Source: Bolinopsis microptera
Lineage: Eukaryota > Ctenophora > Tentaculata > Lobata > Bolinopsidae
Length of the DNA stretch: 64,000 nucleotides
Assembly: GCF_026151205.1 (NCBI RefSeq)
Contig: NC_087077.1
Span: 13,428,983 to 13,492,982, forward strand
Direction of reading: 5' to 3'
Shown piece by piece: positions 23,305-34,089 of this stretch. Position numbers and translations under genes: made by a program. The first letter of the stretch is position 1, and the number at the start of each line of letters is the position of its first letter. The notes beneath the pieces were generated by a model that saw nothing but the letters and a program-made list of their open reading frames with translations, searched no databases and was not told where the DNA came from.

Positions 23305-24527
23305 ATTAAAATTAATTACGGGGATTAGTGTGCCCTCCATGAGCTGGTTAACAGCCAATAATCTCGCATCTTTGTTATATTAATGTACCCTTCACAGTTC
23401 ACATGTACCTTAATCTGCAGAAGAGTATTGACATGAGCCATCATTATTCATTATTAACTCTTACTTTGATAAAAGTAAATTGCTGGCCCACTAACCCAGC
23501 ATTGCGAGTCTGTCTTAGTATTACTTACTCTTACACTGTGCGATGTAATAGTTGTGTTGAACTTTACGACTTATGAGTCAGGACTCTGTTTGTTAAAGTG
23601 TTAGCAGAACAGTTCTTGGTATTTAGTTTGGGGATGATCACTACAAAGCTATTTTAGTAAGATTTTCAATCCTGAGCTCCCAACTGTGAATCTATAAGTG
23701 GCTCAACCTTTCTTACCACAGCTGCACCAAGCTTTCTTAAATTTCAAATTGCTTCAGAATATCCAGTTTGTTGTTGCACTTATTTTGAGTTTCAAAACCA
23801 AACGCCATTAAATCCGGTCGATAACATTATCATAAACTTGTTGACAACCGAATTGGAGCCAAAGCATATCTACCTTAGCATTTTCGCCAGAGCTAGGCTT
23901 CACGAGTCTACCAGTATTACTGTTTAATTGAACCATACTCTGTGGCCACTTTTAAGACGCACTGTGACGAAAGCTGCCCGTAACAATTAGCTAACCAACT
24001 GGAATATTATTGTCAGTTGATACGTTGCCTGGTCCCTACCTGGTCCCTGATATGCAGTTGATTACCTCTCGTCTAGAAATGTTAATGTCATGACTTCACT
24101 CGTGATATAAACGCAGATGTTCCAGTCACTGGACCATAGCTTTTGTGTTGGTAGAATCCTACTTAATCTTATATTTGATCCTTCGAACAGCTGTTGAGCA
24201 ATGAAACGCAAACATAATCTTAGCAAAATGAATATATTTCTTTTATCTTCAGCATTTAATCAGTCACATAATCTGAGAATATCAATGGTTAGTTTGAAAA
24301 TGTCAAAAATTCTCATCAAAAATGTAGTAAAGTCTCAAAAAATTAATTTAGCATCTCGTAAAAATGGAATAGTTTAAAATCGGAACAAAATTAATCGCAT
24401 ATACTATAATAATGTGGAGTCTGCAGTAGTTCATTAAATCAAAAAGACGCAATTCAAAAATTGATAGACTGCATATATAAACAAAAAATGGACGATTTAA
24501 AAATAAAATTCGGGACACCATGAAAAA
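23305..24527. other. Unassigned DNA, right part likely 3' region of the Penelope-like element
   Basis: No genes recognised. Bases nearest 24527 lie just downstream of the retroelement stop codon on the minus strand and may be its 3' untranslated region. I found no long terminal repeat copy of it elsewhere in the window. Confidence 0.4.
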
Positions 24528-26222
24528 TTAGCTTCCAGAAACGGAATTCACATTGTTCAGGCCAAACGGATAAAGTGTCTTCAATTTGTTAATATAAAAC
24601 TGTTCTGACTTTCTAATATTATCTGGGGATGTAGAACACAAAATATCAAAATGGAAACTTTCATTGAAAACAGATCTCTCCCTCAAATTATGAACTGAAA
24701 AAAGATGTGCCCCTAAAACATTCTCGTCATCAAAATCTCTGTGGCTCTCAACATTCCCCTTACTACTCGCCTCTAAAATCTCATAATATTTACTGCGATG
24801 ACCATTCACACGTTGGCTGAGGCTGGTGACTGTTTTTCCCACGTATACGTTATTAACAGTACAAAGTTTGCATGTCGCGCCGTACACAATGTTGCGTGTC
24901 TTACAGTTACCACCTTGAGTTCTGACTGAGTGTCCATTATTGGAGACCATGGAATTGCCACTAACAAGGTGACAAGTTTGGCAGGGTCTGCCTTTCTTCT
25001 TCTCACCAGGTTTGGTGCATGGGTCAGTTGTTCTTGACTCTGAACCTAAGGCAAGCTTCTTTCTCTTGAATAAAGTGTCCTTTAAGTTAGGGGCTCGCCT
25101 GGTCACCACTTGGAGTTTAGGGATCCTCTCAGGGTTCTCACTGCTCCATGTACGGCTATTTGAGATGATGTTACTGGCCTCTTTAGCCTTTTCCTTGGTT
25201 TCCTCATAGCCCGCACCGAATGTAACAATCCATGGTGTGAAAGAAGGGGGACCCTGATCCTTTGCCTTGTACTGTAAAGTTCTTGGTATCGATCTGACAT
25301 CACTGATGACCTCTCTCACCATATCAGTAGGATATGAAGACCGTTCAAAAAACAACTGAAGCTCTGCCAATCTCTCATCCAGCAAGACGTCATCATTGAT
25401 TATCCTTCTGTATCGAAGTGCCTGTGAGAAGACTATACTCCGGAAGGTATGTCGTGGATGGAAACTTGAGAATTCTAGATACCTGTTGGCGTCAGTAGGT
25501 TTCCTAAACAGATCTGTTGTGAGTCTCCCTCCAACAAACTTGTACTGAATGTCCAGGAACTGAGTGAACTCCGTGATTGGTTTCACTTCGTATGTAATAT
25601 CTAAGCCATAGTTATCAACCATCTTACTGCGTAATGACCCTACCCATTCTTCAAAACCAATCATAGAACCTCTCCACATACCTTGGCCCGAAATATCATC
25701 CACAAACCGATCAAGGTTCTTGAGCTCCTCTGGTCTAACAACCGGGTCGTAAACCAGACTCTTTAGGACAAAGAACAAAGCAATGTTACCGCAATCCACT
25801 GAATTGATACCTCCAGTGGGTACACCGTTAACGACCTCATACCAGTTGTCTGCATTCTTCAAGACTGCCGAATCAAAACTAAGCTGTATCAGTCCCTTCA
25901 GCCAAGTCCTGAACTCCTCAGACCAATCTGGTCTACACGACTCCATAGCATCATCTAAGGCTGACATCACCAAGCTATGTTGCAGAGAATCGTATAGAGA
26001 AACAATATCAATACTGAAGCTGATCCAAGTATCGACTACTTGTCCGGAAGCTGCCAATTCCTCGAGTTTTATGAGAGCTGCAGTTGAATCTTTAACAAGA
26101 TCTATACAGTAATCCCTGGCAAGAGGTCCCAACCACTTCCAAACAACAAACTTATCTGATCTTGCAGTTACTCCTCTAGAGAGATCAGTCACGAATCGAC
26201 TGGGTGGAATCCTACTTTTGCT
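24528..26222 (-). CDS. Penelope-like retroelement protein: reverse transcriptase plus GIY-YIG endonuclease, 5' truncated
   Basis: The frame is open from an in-frame TAA at 26223-26225 down to the stop at 24528. There is no good start: the first possible initiator after the stop is a GTG, so the N-terminus is missing. The extra N-terminal residues SRIPPSRFV fit the PPSRP-type motif opening the Penelope reverse transcriptase. Numbered from the GTG at 26192, motif A is FSIDIVSLYDSL (Asp62), motif B GVPTGGINSVDCGNI (123-137), motif C RFVDD (162-166). A Cys-rich linker (GRPCQTCH, about 401-408) leads to a GIY-YIG domain: NIVYGATC, YVGKT (450-454), RVNGH (Arg461, His465), Glu530 and a final GLNN. 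All catalytic residues are present. Penelope-like elements use the endonuclease to nick the target for primed reverse transcription. Motif B has PTGG in place of the usual PMGS. Confidence 0.93.
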   Translation of the reverse strand, partial: SKSRIPPSRFVTDLSRGVTARSDKFVVWKWLGPLARDYCIDLVKDSTAALIKLEELAASGQVVDTWISFSIDIVSLYDSLQHSLVMSALDDAMESCRPDWSEEFRTWLKGLIQLSFDSAVLKNADNWYEVVNGVPTGGINSVDCGNIALFFVLKSLVYDPVVRPEELKNLDRFVDDISGQGMWRGSMIGFEEWVGSLRSKMVDNYGLDITYEVKPITEFTQFLDIQYKFVGGRLTTDLFRKPTDANRYLEFSSFHPRHTFRSIVFSQALRYRRIINDDVLLDERLAELQLFFERSSYPTDMVREVISDVRSIPRTLQYKAKDQGPPSFTPWIVTFGAGYEETKEKAKEASNIISNSRTWSSENPERIPKLQVVTRRAPNLKDTLFKRKKLALGSESRTTDPCTKPGEKKKGRPCQTCHLVSGNSMVSNNGHSVRTQGGNCKTRNIVYGATCKLCTVNNVYVGKTVTSLSQRVNGHRSKYYEILEASSKGNVESHRDFDDENVLGAHLFSVHNLRERSVFNESFHFDILCSTSPDNIRKSEQFYINKLKTLYPFGLNNVNSVSGS

Positions 26223-27311
26223 TTAATAGTTGCACTCTTGACCGATAATATTAACTGAGACTATGGTATGGTTGACTGAATATTCAGTCTGAAATTATCA
26301 TTTAACCACATCTGCGGAGCTTTTTACCAGGATTAGTTAATAAATATTGGGGGTTTTGTATAAATACATTGAGTCTGTCCGATAAACAAAACCAGAACTA
26401 ATGACTACACAGATGCCACTGCCAGTCACAATGAAAACCAAGACTTCAATTGCGCAACCAGATGGTAATACAGCTATAATGACCTTTTTTTGTCGAAAAT
26501 TTGACCCTTAAACTAGGGTGCCTATAAAGCCAGCTGTATTGACATAATTTGACATATTATGTCAAACTTACTTTGGTAGTTATTTAACATATTACTATAT
26601 TATATTATATAAAATAATGCCCAGATTATCTGTGTTAATTTAGCTGAGTAAGTGTCTTGTTTATCATTAATATAATTACAGTATATTATAGCGTCCTTTG
26701 GACTGGTAAATTCGTGACCTATGCAATTTATTAGCATATTAATTATTAGTCATTTGGTGATAAATTATGCATAAATTAGGTTCTTTGAATCGATTATCAG
26801 GCACAAATCGCCTTAATTATGCGGTATTCTTTTATGACATGACATTTATCATAATAAATGTCAATAGATGATGCTAGATGCTTATATTAATTATTATATG
26901 GGATTCGTCATTCGATAGCGTATAATGGGAATCCTAATACCCCATTTTATTAAGTACTAGAGCATCAGTTGATTGCTTTGATTGCTACCATGTATATGCT
27001 ACTGGATCACTGCTTCTTCTTCGTATCAGTAGTTGGGAAGACCTTGTAGAGAGGTAAAACATTGACGTATTAGGAAATAGACTGCCCTGACTAGATCCCC
27101 TAAAAGACTAGTAAGACTAGATCCCCTAAAAGACTCAGCAACTGATCGCTTTTCATTCAGGACTGTCTACAGCTCAGGGCTGAGTACAATACATCAGGCT
27201 ACTAACCTTCACATTTACATAGTTTGTATCGTCTTATATAGGGCCCTTATATTATAATGTTTTTGTGATTAACTATATCGGAACCTATCATAAGAGTCCG
27301 ATAAAGTTTTC
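26223..27311. other. AT-rich DNA upstream of the Penelope-like element
   Basis: A 26-bp tandem duplication containing GACTAGATCCCCTAAAAGAC lies at 27087-27137. A small hairpin GACATTTATCATAATAAATGTC is near 26843. No genes seen. Confidence 0.45.
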
Positions 27312-27769
27312 TTATAAAAACATTTTTGTCAGTATTCTAAAATTACTACCACCTGTTGGTAAGATAATGAGCTCAGAATTGACAGTATGATTGAGGACTC
27401 CAAAGAGTTTGAGTGGTGTTGAGGGGCACTGGCAATAAATTTTAGGGTGCAGATCCTTGTTTCGAGCAATAGTAGAGCCCAGATGGCTGTAGTTTTTATG
27501 TCGTCTGAGCTTTTTTATGTTAGATTCTAACGTACGAAGAAGATAAGAGTTTAGGAGGCCTTCCGGTCGTACACCATTACACCATTGTGCTCTAAGAGCT
27601 CCACGTGAAAACACAACAATTGGAGGCGATCTCCTTCTCGTAGACACCAGGTGTTCCTTGCGACTGGCTTAAATTCAGGTACGCCTCTTCTAATCTGGTT
27701 AACTGAGAGGAAATTCCTTTGTTTTGCTAAGTCCTTGTGGTAAACTTGATCAAGTTCTATCATATTCAT
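27312..27769 (-). pseudogene. Possible decayed coding remnant in two overlapping frames
   Basis: Two minus-strand frames, 27551-27769 (72 codons) and 27312-27647 (111 codons), overlap by about 100 bases and together cover 150 residues with a protein-like composition. A frameshift between them would explain the arrangement. The stretch KLRRHKNYSHLG...KDLHPK loosely resembles the N-terminal part of Penelope-like proteins, and the strand matches the element 1.1 kb downstream. I cannot confirm the match, and it may be unrelated. Confidence 0.25.
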
Positions 27770-28160
27770 ATCTTTCTAATTCTAATCGTCCTTTGACCTC
27801 TCGTCCAAATTCTTGTTAAATGTTTTATAAATATCATGAGCTTTGGCTTTAAATGCTATTTTAGCCCATCACTATTGAAGCGGCTTTTAGTTTTGATCTT
27901 AAAATGTTGCCTGTTATTATAGCTAATGTTTTGTCCATTATCCATCATATAACGGCCTGTACAGAATCCAAGAATTAAGGATTCTTGCACAGGCATCCTG
28001 GACGTACCAAACCCTAAACCTACGACCTGATTATAATAGAACCAATATTTGAACCTGACTATCATGTTCACATTAAGCAATGTTACTGAAGTAAGTTGGG
28101 ACAAACTCTAAAGAGGAACTGTGAGCCCTGATGCGGGACAGGGATATACGGAGGGGGTTA

Positions 28161-28397
28161 TCTGGCGTAGATCGGACTTAGTTCCGACATAGTAGTAGTA
28201 GTAGTAGTATCTGGCGTAGATCAGACTTAGTTCCGGCATAGTAATAGTAGTAGTAGTAGTATCTGGCGTAGATCGGACTTAGTTCCGACATAGTAATAGT
28301 AGTAGTAGTATCTGGCGTAGATCGGACTTAATTCCGACATAGTAGTAGTAGTAGTAGTATCTGGCGTAGATCGGACTTAGTTCCGACATAGTAGTAG
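28161..28397. repeat. About 50-bp tandem repeat with (TAG)n linkers, five copies
   Basis: Each unit is TCTGGCGTAGATCGGACTTA plus GTTCCGACATAG followed by a variable number of TAG triplets, so spacing differs between units (starts near 28161, 28209, 28261, 28310, 28359). The unit contains a small palindrome TCGGAC...GTTCCGA. A further TGATGCCCATATAAGG pair sits just to the right (28403-28450). Confidence 0.93.
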
Positions 28398-28459
28398 TAG
28401 CAGTGATGCCCATATAAGGAAATATAGAACCACATGATGCCCATATAAGGTAGTAGTAG

Positions 28460-29545
28460 AAGTCAATAAGTACTGACAGTAAGATGAGACCACATTAATT
28501 ACGGCGACCATCGTTCAGTAAATGTTTTAAAGAGTATTTCTTTAATACAGGATATATGAAGATGTAGCGAGGGAAGATATTCGCATTTGCGGTGAGTTTG
28601 TAACAGTTTTCCTTGACATTAACCAAGTTGTCCCTTTGATGCATCTCCAAATACATTGTGTTCCGTTTTACTTTTACTCTAAGCTTATAAGTTAAAATAA
28701 AATTTGCGCTTTTTGAAACCAGCTGAAGGGTGAGCTTCTCTCAGTAGCAAGCTTGTCTCAATAGAAATGTCATGCATATAATTTTAAAATCTCAAATTTC
28801 ACCTTCTTGAAAACTTCCGGCAGACAATTGTGGAAGCACGCTGTTTTAAATGATTTTTAAATTTGTAATAACGAGGAATTACCTGTGAAGTTCATTTACT
28901 TCGTTCATTATCATTTATCCGAAGTCAATTTCGTTAATGATTAGATCAAATCGTTCAAAGATCGATATACTATACAATATTAAATATTTATCTGGTTGAA
29001 CTTGGTTTAATTAATCGATCGTGTATTGTTGCATAATCGGTTTATGAAGAATTGCCAAATCGTTTGTTCAAATTTATATTCGAAATTATTTTACATTTTT
29101 GCACCCTTTTGAATTTGCGATATCAGATACAAAATGGATTTTCGTTAGTTTTTCTACGTCAAGAGGAAAAATGTGGTGTTTTTATGTGCGGAAATTTGTC
29201 AAATATGTCGGGAGAACGAAACATTTTTAATTTTAACATAATTGCCGACGGGGTTAGAAATGTTGCAAAATAAGTCGGTATTTTCTTAATTCTGCATAAA
29301 ACTTGTTGGAAACTACCCAAATATTTGGCATTGTAGAATTTTTATTACCATATTACTGTGCGTCCTCCTAGATCTGCTGAAAATATCCATTGACAAATGG
29401 TTATCTGAAAATGTCGGTTAATTTCTCTTCATAAATTTTGAATTGCATATTGTCTTATACGTTTAGTTTACTCCGAGACATTATTCGAGGTGTTTATTAA
29501 TATATGCCGGCACCTAATTAGCCGTAAATCGCACAGAATTCAAAC
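28460..29545. other. AT-rich DNA, one weak exon-like segment
   Basis: A 41-base stretch at 28551-28591 is preceded by TTCTTTAATACAG and followed by GTGAGT, as a small internal exon would be, but its 13 residues identify nothing. Confidence 0.2.
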
Positions 29546-29606
29546 AAATGTTTTTGTTGAAAGTTGTTTATTCAAATACTGATCTGAACTTTCAACAAAA
29601 ACATTT
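29546..29606. repeat. Perfect 20-bp hairpin, 21-nt loop
   Basis: AAATGTTTTTGTTGAAAGTT (29546-29565) is exactly inverted at 29587-29606. The length and loop fit a small folded transcript or a short transposon relic. No flanking duplication is evident. Confidence 0.7.
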
Positions 29607-30480
29607 CTACAGAAAGCGAGTCGTACAACTGAATCTTTTTAGCCAGTGTTTTTTATTCAAAATTATATTTCGACAACATCTCTCTCATTTTCATCCGCCG
29701 CGTACTATATGCCGTACCAAACTTTAGGTTATAATGCTTTAAGATTCCTACGCTGGATTTTATTATTTTATACTAGATCAAGGTGGACCCCATAGGTTGT
29801 AGGTTTATAACCTACCAAGACGCGCGCCGAGTTGGACTCGTCGACGGTCCTTTGAAACAAATATTTTACGAGTATCACCCGTTAACCCATTGGAGGAGTT
29901 TCTTTAAATTATAATTTCTCATTATCATATTATTTCAAGCAAATCGTTTCTCATGCATTCGCTTACTGGACGATCATGTTAAGCTTTAGGTTTTTAATAA
30001 TTTTATAGGTTTCTAATAGTAATAATTTTAGATTTCTAATAATTCATTTTATGGAGCATTTTTTACAATATCTCACTCACGTTAATATGTATAATGGCCG
30101 GTCACCATCTGTTTTTAAATGTTAAGTCACAATCGGCCCAAGATAAACCAGAAATTCAAAATGCAACCAGGAAATTGTAAGTGAGACATAAATTACATGA
30201 AATTAGTAATTACGTATATTTCAAGGAAATCCGCTTTGTAATACCGAACAGTTATCGGGTTCTGTCGGCTGCGGAAGGCATGGGATTCCCGGAGTCACTC
30301 AGCAGTTAGTAATAAGGTTACCGCTCTTTTGAAGTTTCCCCTCTCGTCACTCTTTCAATTATTTATGATTTATTTTCACGTTATTACTAAATTAATAATT
30401 ACTCTTTATTTTGTTTACTTATAACAGCTGTGAGTATAAGTGTAAACTGTAAAAACTAATAAAGACTGGATACTACCCTC
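29607..30480. other. Unassigned AT-rich DNA
   Basis: Nothing recognised on either strand. Confidence 0.45.
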
Positions 30481-30761
30481 CTCATATTCTTGTTGAATAG
30501 CAGTCACTATTTCTAAGATTACTCTTGTTGAATAGTGCAGTCACTATTTCCAAGATTACTCCTTTGTTGCTTGTACAATATGCCTTTTATATTAACCTTT
30601 TTATGACAATATAAAAGTTGTAATTGCAATCTGTATGATAAATTCGTGATTTGTTTCGGAACAAACAACAAATATGTCACTTTTTATGACAATATAAAAG
30701 TTGTAATTGCAATCTGTATGATAAATTCGTGATTTGTTTCGGAACAAACAACAAATATGTC
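30481..30761. repeat. Two adjacent short tandem duplications (about 40 bp and 83 bp)
   Basis: A block TTGTTGAATAG-CAGTCACTATTTC-AAGATTACT occurs twice at 30490-30562. An 83-bp block starting CTTTTTATGACAATATAAA occurs at 30597-30679 and again at 30680-30761 with almost no difference, so the second duplication is recent. Confidence 0.9.
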
Positions 30762-33700
30762 GAAATGGACAATAGCTTCCTCGCCAATGATCATAAGATG
30801 AAGTTAGCGACTGGCGCCTTATATTTTACTTGAACTTGTAATCCAGTGACTCAGTGTTTTTTGATAATGCCAAACTAAATTACTAACCAATCAGAGCACA
30901 GTATTCACACCACGTTACACAAAACAGCTGCAATCAATTTCACCTTGCGTAATGCGTAGTGCCCAGCGGCACCAATATGTCGATTACGTGTGGTTTATTA
31001 TGTAAGGATTTGATCATTTGATAGAATGAGTCGTTATATATTATGGCAATTGTGAATTGAGTTGTCGCTATACTAGGTATTACTATTTTAGTGATTATTA
31101 TGCTCATATTATCATGTCATCTACCGTTGCCATTATCTTATTTATATATCTGCTCGTGTTACTACTAAGGTTAATTTAGTTATATAATGGTGTTTACCAG
31201 TTTACTGTTTACCAATATTTGGGTATCAACAACGGTTGCCAGAAATATAAAACTGTCCTCTGTCTAGCGCGCTAATAACAAGTCCTCTGTCTAGCTGTAA
31301 TTAACAAGTTCCTAGACGATCCTAACACCTGCTGGCTGCTACAATAGTTAATATAAACCACCATGAACTGTCACGTGTCACATCATGAACTGTCACGTGT
31401 CACTATCAGTTCTATCAACATGTTTATTGTTATCATCCACATTTTATGAGGCAGATCAATGATCATCCGTTTTTGTCTACGATATCGGACTTTCTATAAT
31501 GGATACCTGCCAATGTAAGACAACAGGCTCACTGAAAAACATCCATATGTATTCTGTAAACCTCTCAGATCCATATTATATATATTATATCGTTGACGAT
31601 ACGAGTTGTCGTGAAAAATGACAACTATGAGCAGTGGCGAAACGACCGTCCCCGCTTATTATAGTTATAAGTCACTAGTTATAGTAATAAGTCACTGCAT
31701 TCCCAGCTGGTCACCTTGACATCATCCTGTCGATCATGGTGATATTATGTATTTAACACTATTTAAATATGTGGCAAGAACGCCTTAAATTCCGGTATCA
31801 CTATGAAATTGTCAAATTAACAAAATTCCAATAACATATCAGAATGGTCAGCGTGCATAGACGGTATTCGATGAAAAAGTAAACACTAAAAACTCCCAAC
31901 AGTCAACTTGGACGTGAGTAATTTCAGTTGCAAAAAAACGTTTTCAGGAGTTATTTAGTGAATTCATTTTTATTGAAGCCTTAGCCATATTTTTCAACAT
32001 CGTCGCTGCACAAAATAATTATGCAGTGGAGCATGAAATATATTTAAGCAGAGTCTGGACGTTTACCACCGTTAGTAGCTCTTCATAATATAAGTGCTTT
32101 AAAACTATAAAGGTCTAATATAAGACCTTACAAATATTAGTATGACCTTTGACCGTATGGTATGTCTGTTGTCTTCTGCAGTTTTAATGCAGTTATATTA
32201 TGAGAAGCAAACGTTCAAACTCTGCGTATGCGTACTTACTGACTTTAGGATTTCACTTTCACGACTAGACTATCTATATCGAGTATCGATCTTAAAATTC
32301 TCATTTTTGGTAAAAATGGCGGCGAAAACGAGCTCTCGTTTTTTCCTCGCGATTGTCGAGAAGCACTATTTCCTCTGTCCACGTTTTATTCACGCCGTTA
32401 CAGTTCGTTATGTCTGGTTAATCTGTAAGTTTAATATTCTAAGAGAAACTACAACGCTGCTGCGAAGACTTTAGGTCTTCTGAATTGAATTATTTTGTGG
32501 GCATTCGCAATAGATATGAATACAAAATGTTGTTCCTCTCAATTTCAGGAACTCAGCAGCTCTTTTACTTTTAATTTATCTTACTAGGTAGTTAGAATAA
32601 CTGTTCAAGCTTATCGTAGTCAATTTACCTCACTTGTTTAGAGGCGCCTTATAGGCCTTCGCACCTAATTGTAGCCTACCACATACCATGAAATATTTGC
32701 GCAAAACTATAGCCATTCATAATAATCATAGTGCTCCATAATTTTATCTCGAGTTATCTATTTAAAGTCATGTTTCAGTCTTGAGAGTCCTTTCGAGTTT
32801 ACTTTGGGATATCTTTTAGAATATGCTGGAGAGTCTGTAGTTGGTAATTACTGTTTCTGTGGCTCACGGCCATTTTTGATCATGAATTCTGCTTAGACAA
32901 TGACACAGACTTTACAATTATTTGTAATGAACCTATTTACTTTATCATCAGTATTTTACTAATCACGTCCACTTTTATTATATCTGAATATTTATGTAAA
33001 TATTTATTTTTAGTCATTTGATATTATCACTAAAACTTAACGTCCAAGGCGCGACCCTCCGAAAATCTTTGAGATGTAGGGAATCAGGAGTGAAATTTTG
33101 CATGAAATAATTCACGATTATCAGACAGTATGTTATGTTGTGCTGGAATCAATTTTAAACACTTGGAAGACAAATTTAGCCTTCAAAGATCTTTTTCCAT
33201 TGTTTCATTTTGCCAAGGCAATAAAGTGAGGAATTTTTAATTGTTCATATATAATGGGATTGAGGAGTAATCCGAGGCAATGTCCCAACTCCCGACCTTT
33301 CTCTGGTTATGTGCAATCTCGGGCCTGCACACCAAGCGTATCAATTCTTGATTCGCCACCAATTCTTTTCTCAAACCTATAACCCACCTGCACAGGCTCA
33401 CCGTTCATTTTAAAATTTGTGTTGTGCACCGACCCAGGCTCGTACCTAGCACAACCCCTTATGTTTACGAACGAGCCCTTTAAACGTCGTTTAACTAATC
33501 AACATCTTGAATAATTTGCAGTTGTTATTATCTTGTTACGCCTTGATACGCTTACCTGCGCTGCAGTAGTTGCTTTTGTTATGCAACAACTTACTCATCC
33601 ATACATTGATATGATTAGAACATTTGATCCGTCAATTGAGGGTTGTGATTGCTCCAAATTCACTGACCACTGTGACACTCTCGCGCGGGTCACACAAGGA

Positions 33701-33771
33701 AGCTATTTTTAGAATCTGGCATGTTTAATAATAAGCTTGTTACGTATTAATGATATTGATGCTTGATATTA
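30762..33771. other. Three kilobases without a confirmed gene
   Basis: One exon-like candidate at 32316-32424 is listed separately. A 22-bp duplication of ATGAACTGTCACGTGTCAC lies at 31362-31404. Nothing else recognised. Confidence 0.4.
32316..32424 (+). CDS. Possible first coding exon, unidentified
   Basis: ATGGCGGCGAAAACG sits in a good initiation context (AAAAATGGCGG) within a short CpG-rich patch, and the frame runs 109 bases to a consensus donor GTAAGT at 32425. The peptide starts MAAKTSSRFFLAIVEKHYF and matches nothing I recognise. No partner exon was found downstream, so this is only a candidate. Confidence 0.2.
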
Positions 33772-34089
33772 TCAATCTCGGTGGTTGACGACAGAGTCAG
33801 TTACCCCTCTGTCATATCTCTCCCTGTCTTCTTCCACGCTTGACAGACTTTGATAGTCGAACCTAACAGACATTTTCCTTCCTCCAGCAGACGTGTTAGT
33901 ATCACGTGACACAGGACTGTCACCCACTAACCCAAAACATGTGCGCTCCATTATGTTGGTGAATAATACCCGATTTGCATGTATTAAGACATAACCCTGT
34001 ATATAGTATATACCCTTGTCACTCATGGTGTGGTAAGAGTTGGGACGATTGCTGGGAGTTAAAGTGACTTTGTTCTGTAATTCCGGCAA
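33772..34089 (-). CDS. Unidentified minus-strand frame, possible 5' exon
   Basis: The frame has 105 codons; an internal ATG near 33954 in a reasonable context begins MERTCFGLVGDSPVSRD. The rest is hydrophilic and rich in Ser, Arg and Asp (SSVEEDRERYDRG), as in cytoplasmic tails. A GGTAACT near the 3' end could be a donor. No homologue recognised; no partner exon found. Confidence 0.2.
   Translation of the reverse strand: MPELQNKVTLTPSNRPNSYHTMSDKGIYYIQGYVLIHANRVLFTNIMERTCFGLVGDSPVSRDTNTSAGGRKMSVRFDYQSLSSVEEDRERYDRGVTDSVVNHRD

Noticed and set aside
24806-26112. Frames overlapping the Penelope-like element, including 109 codons on the plus strand
   Set aside because: Shadows of the intact retroelement frame.
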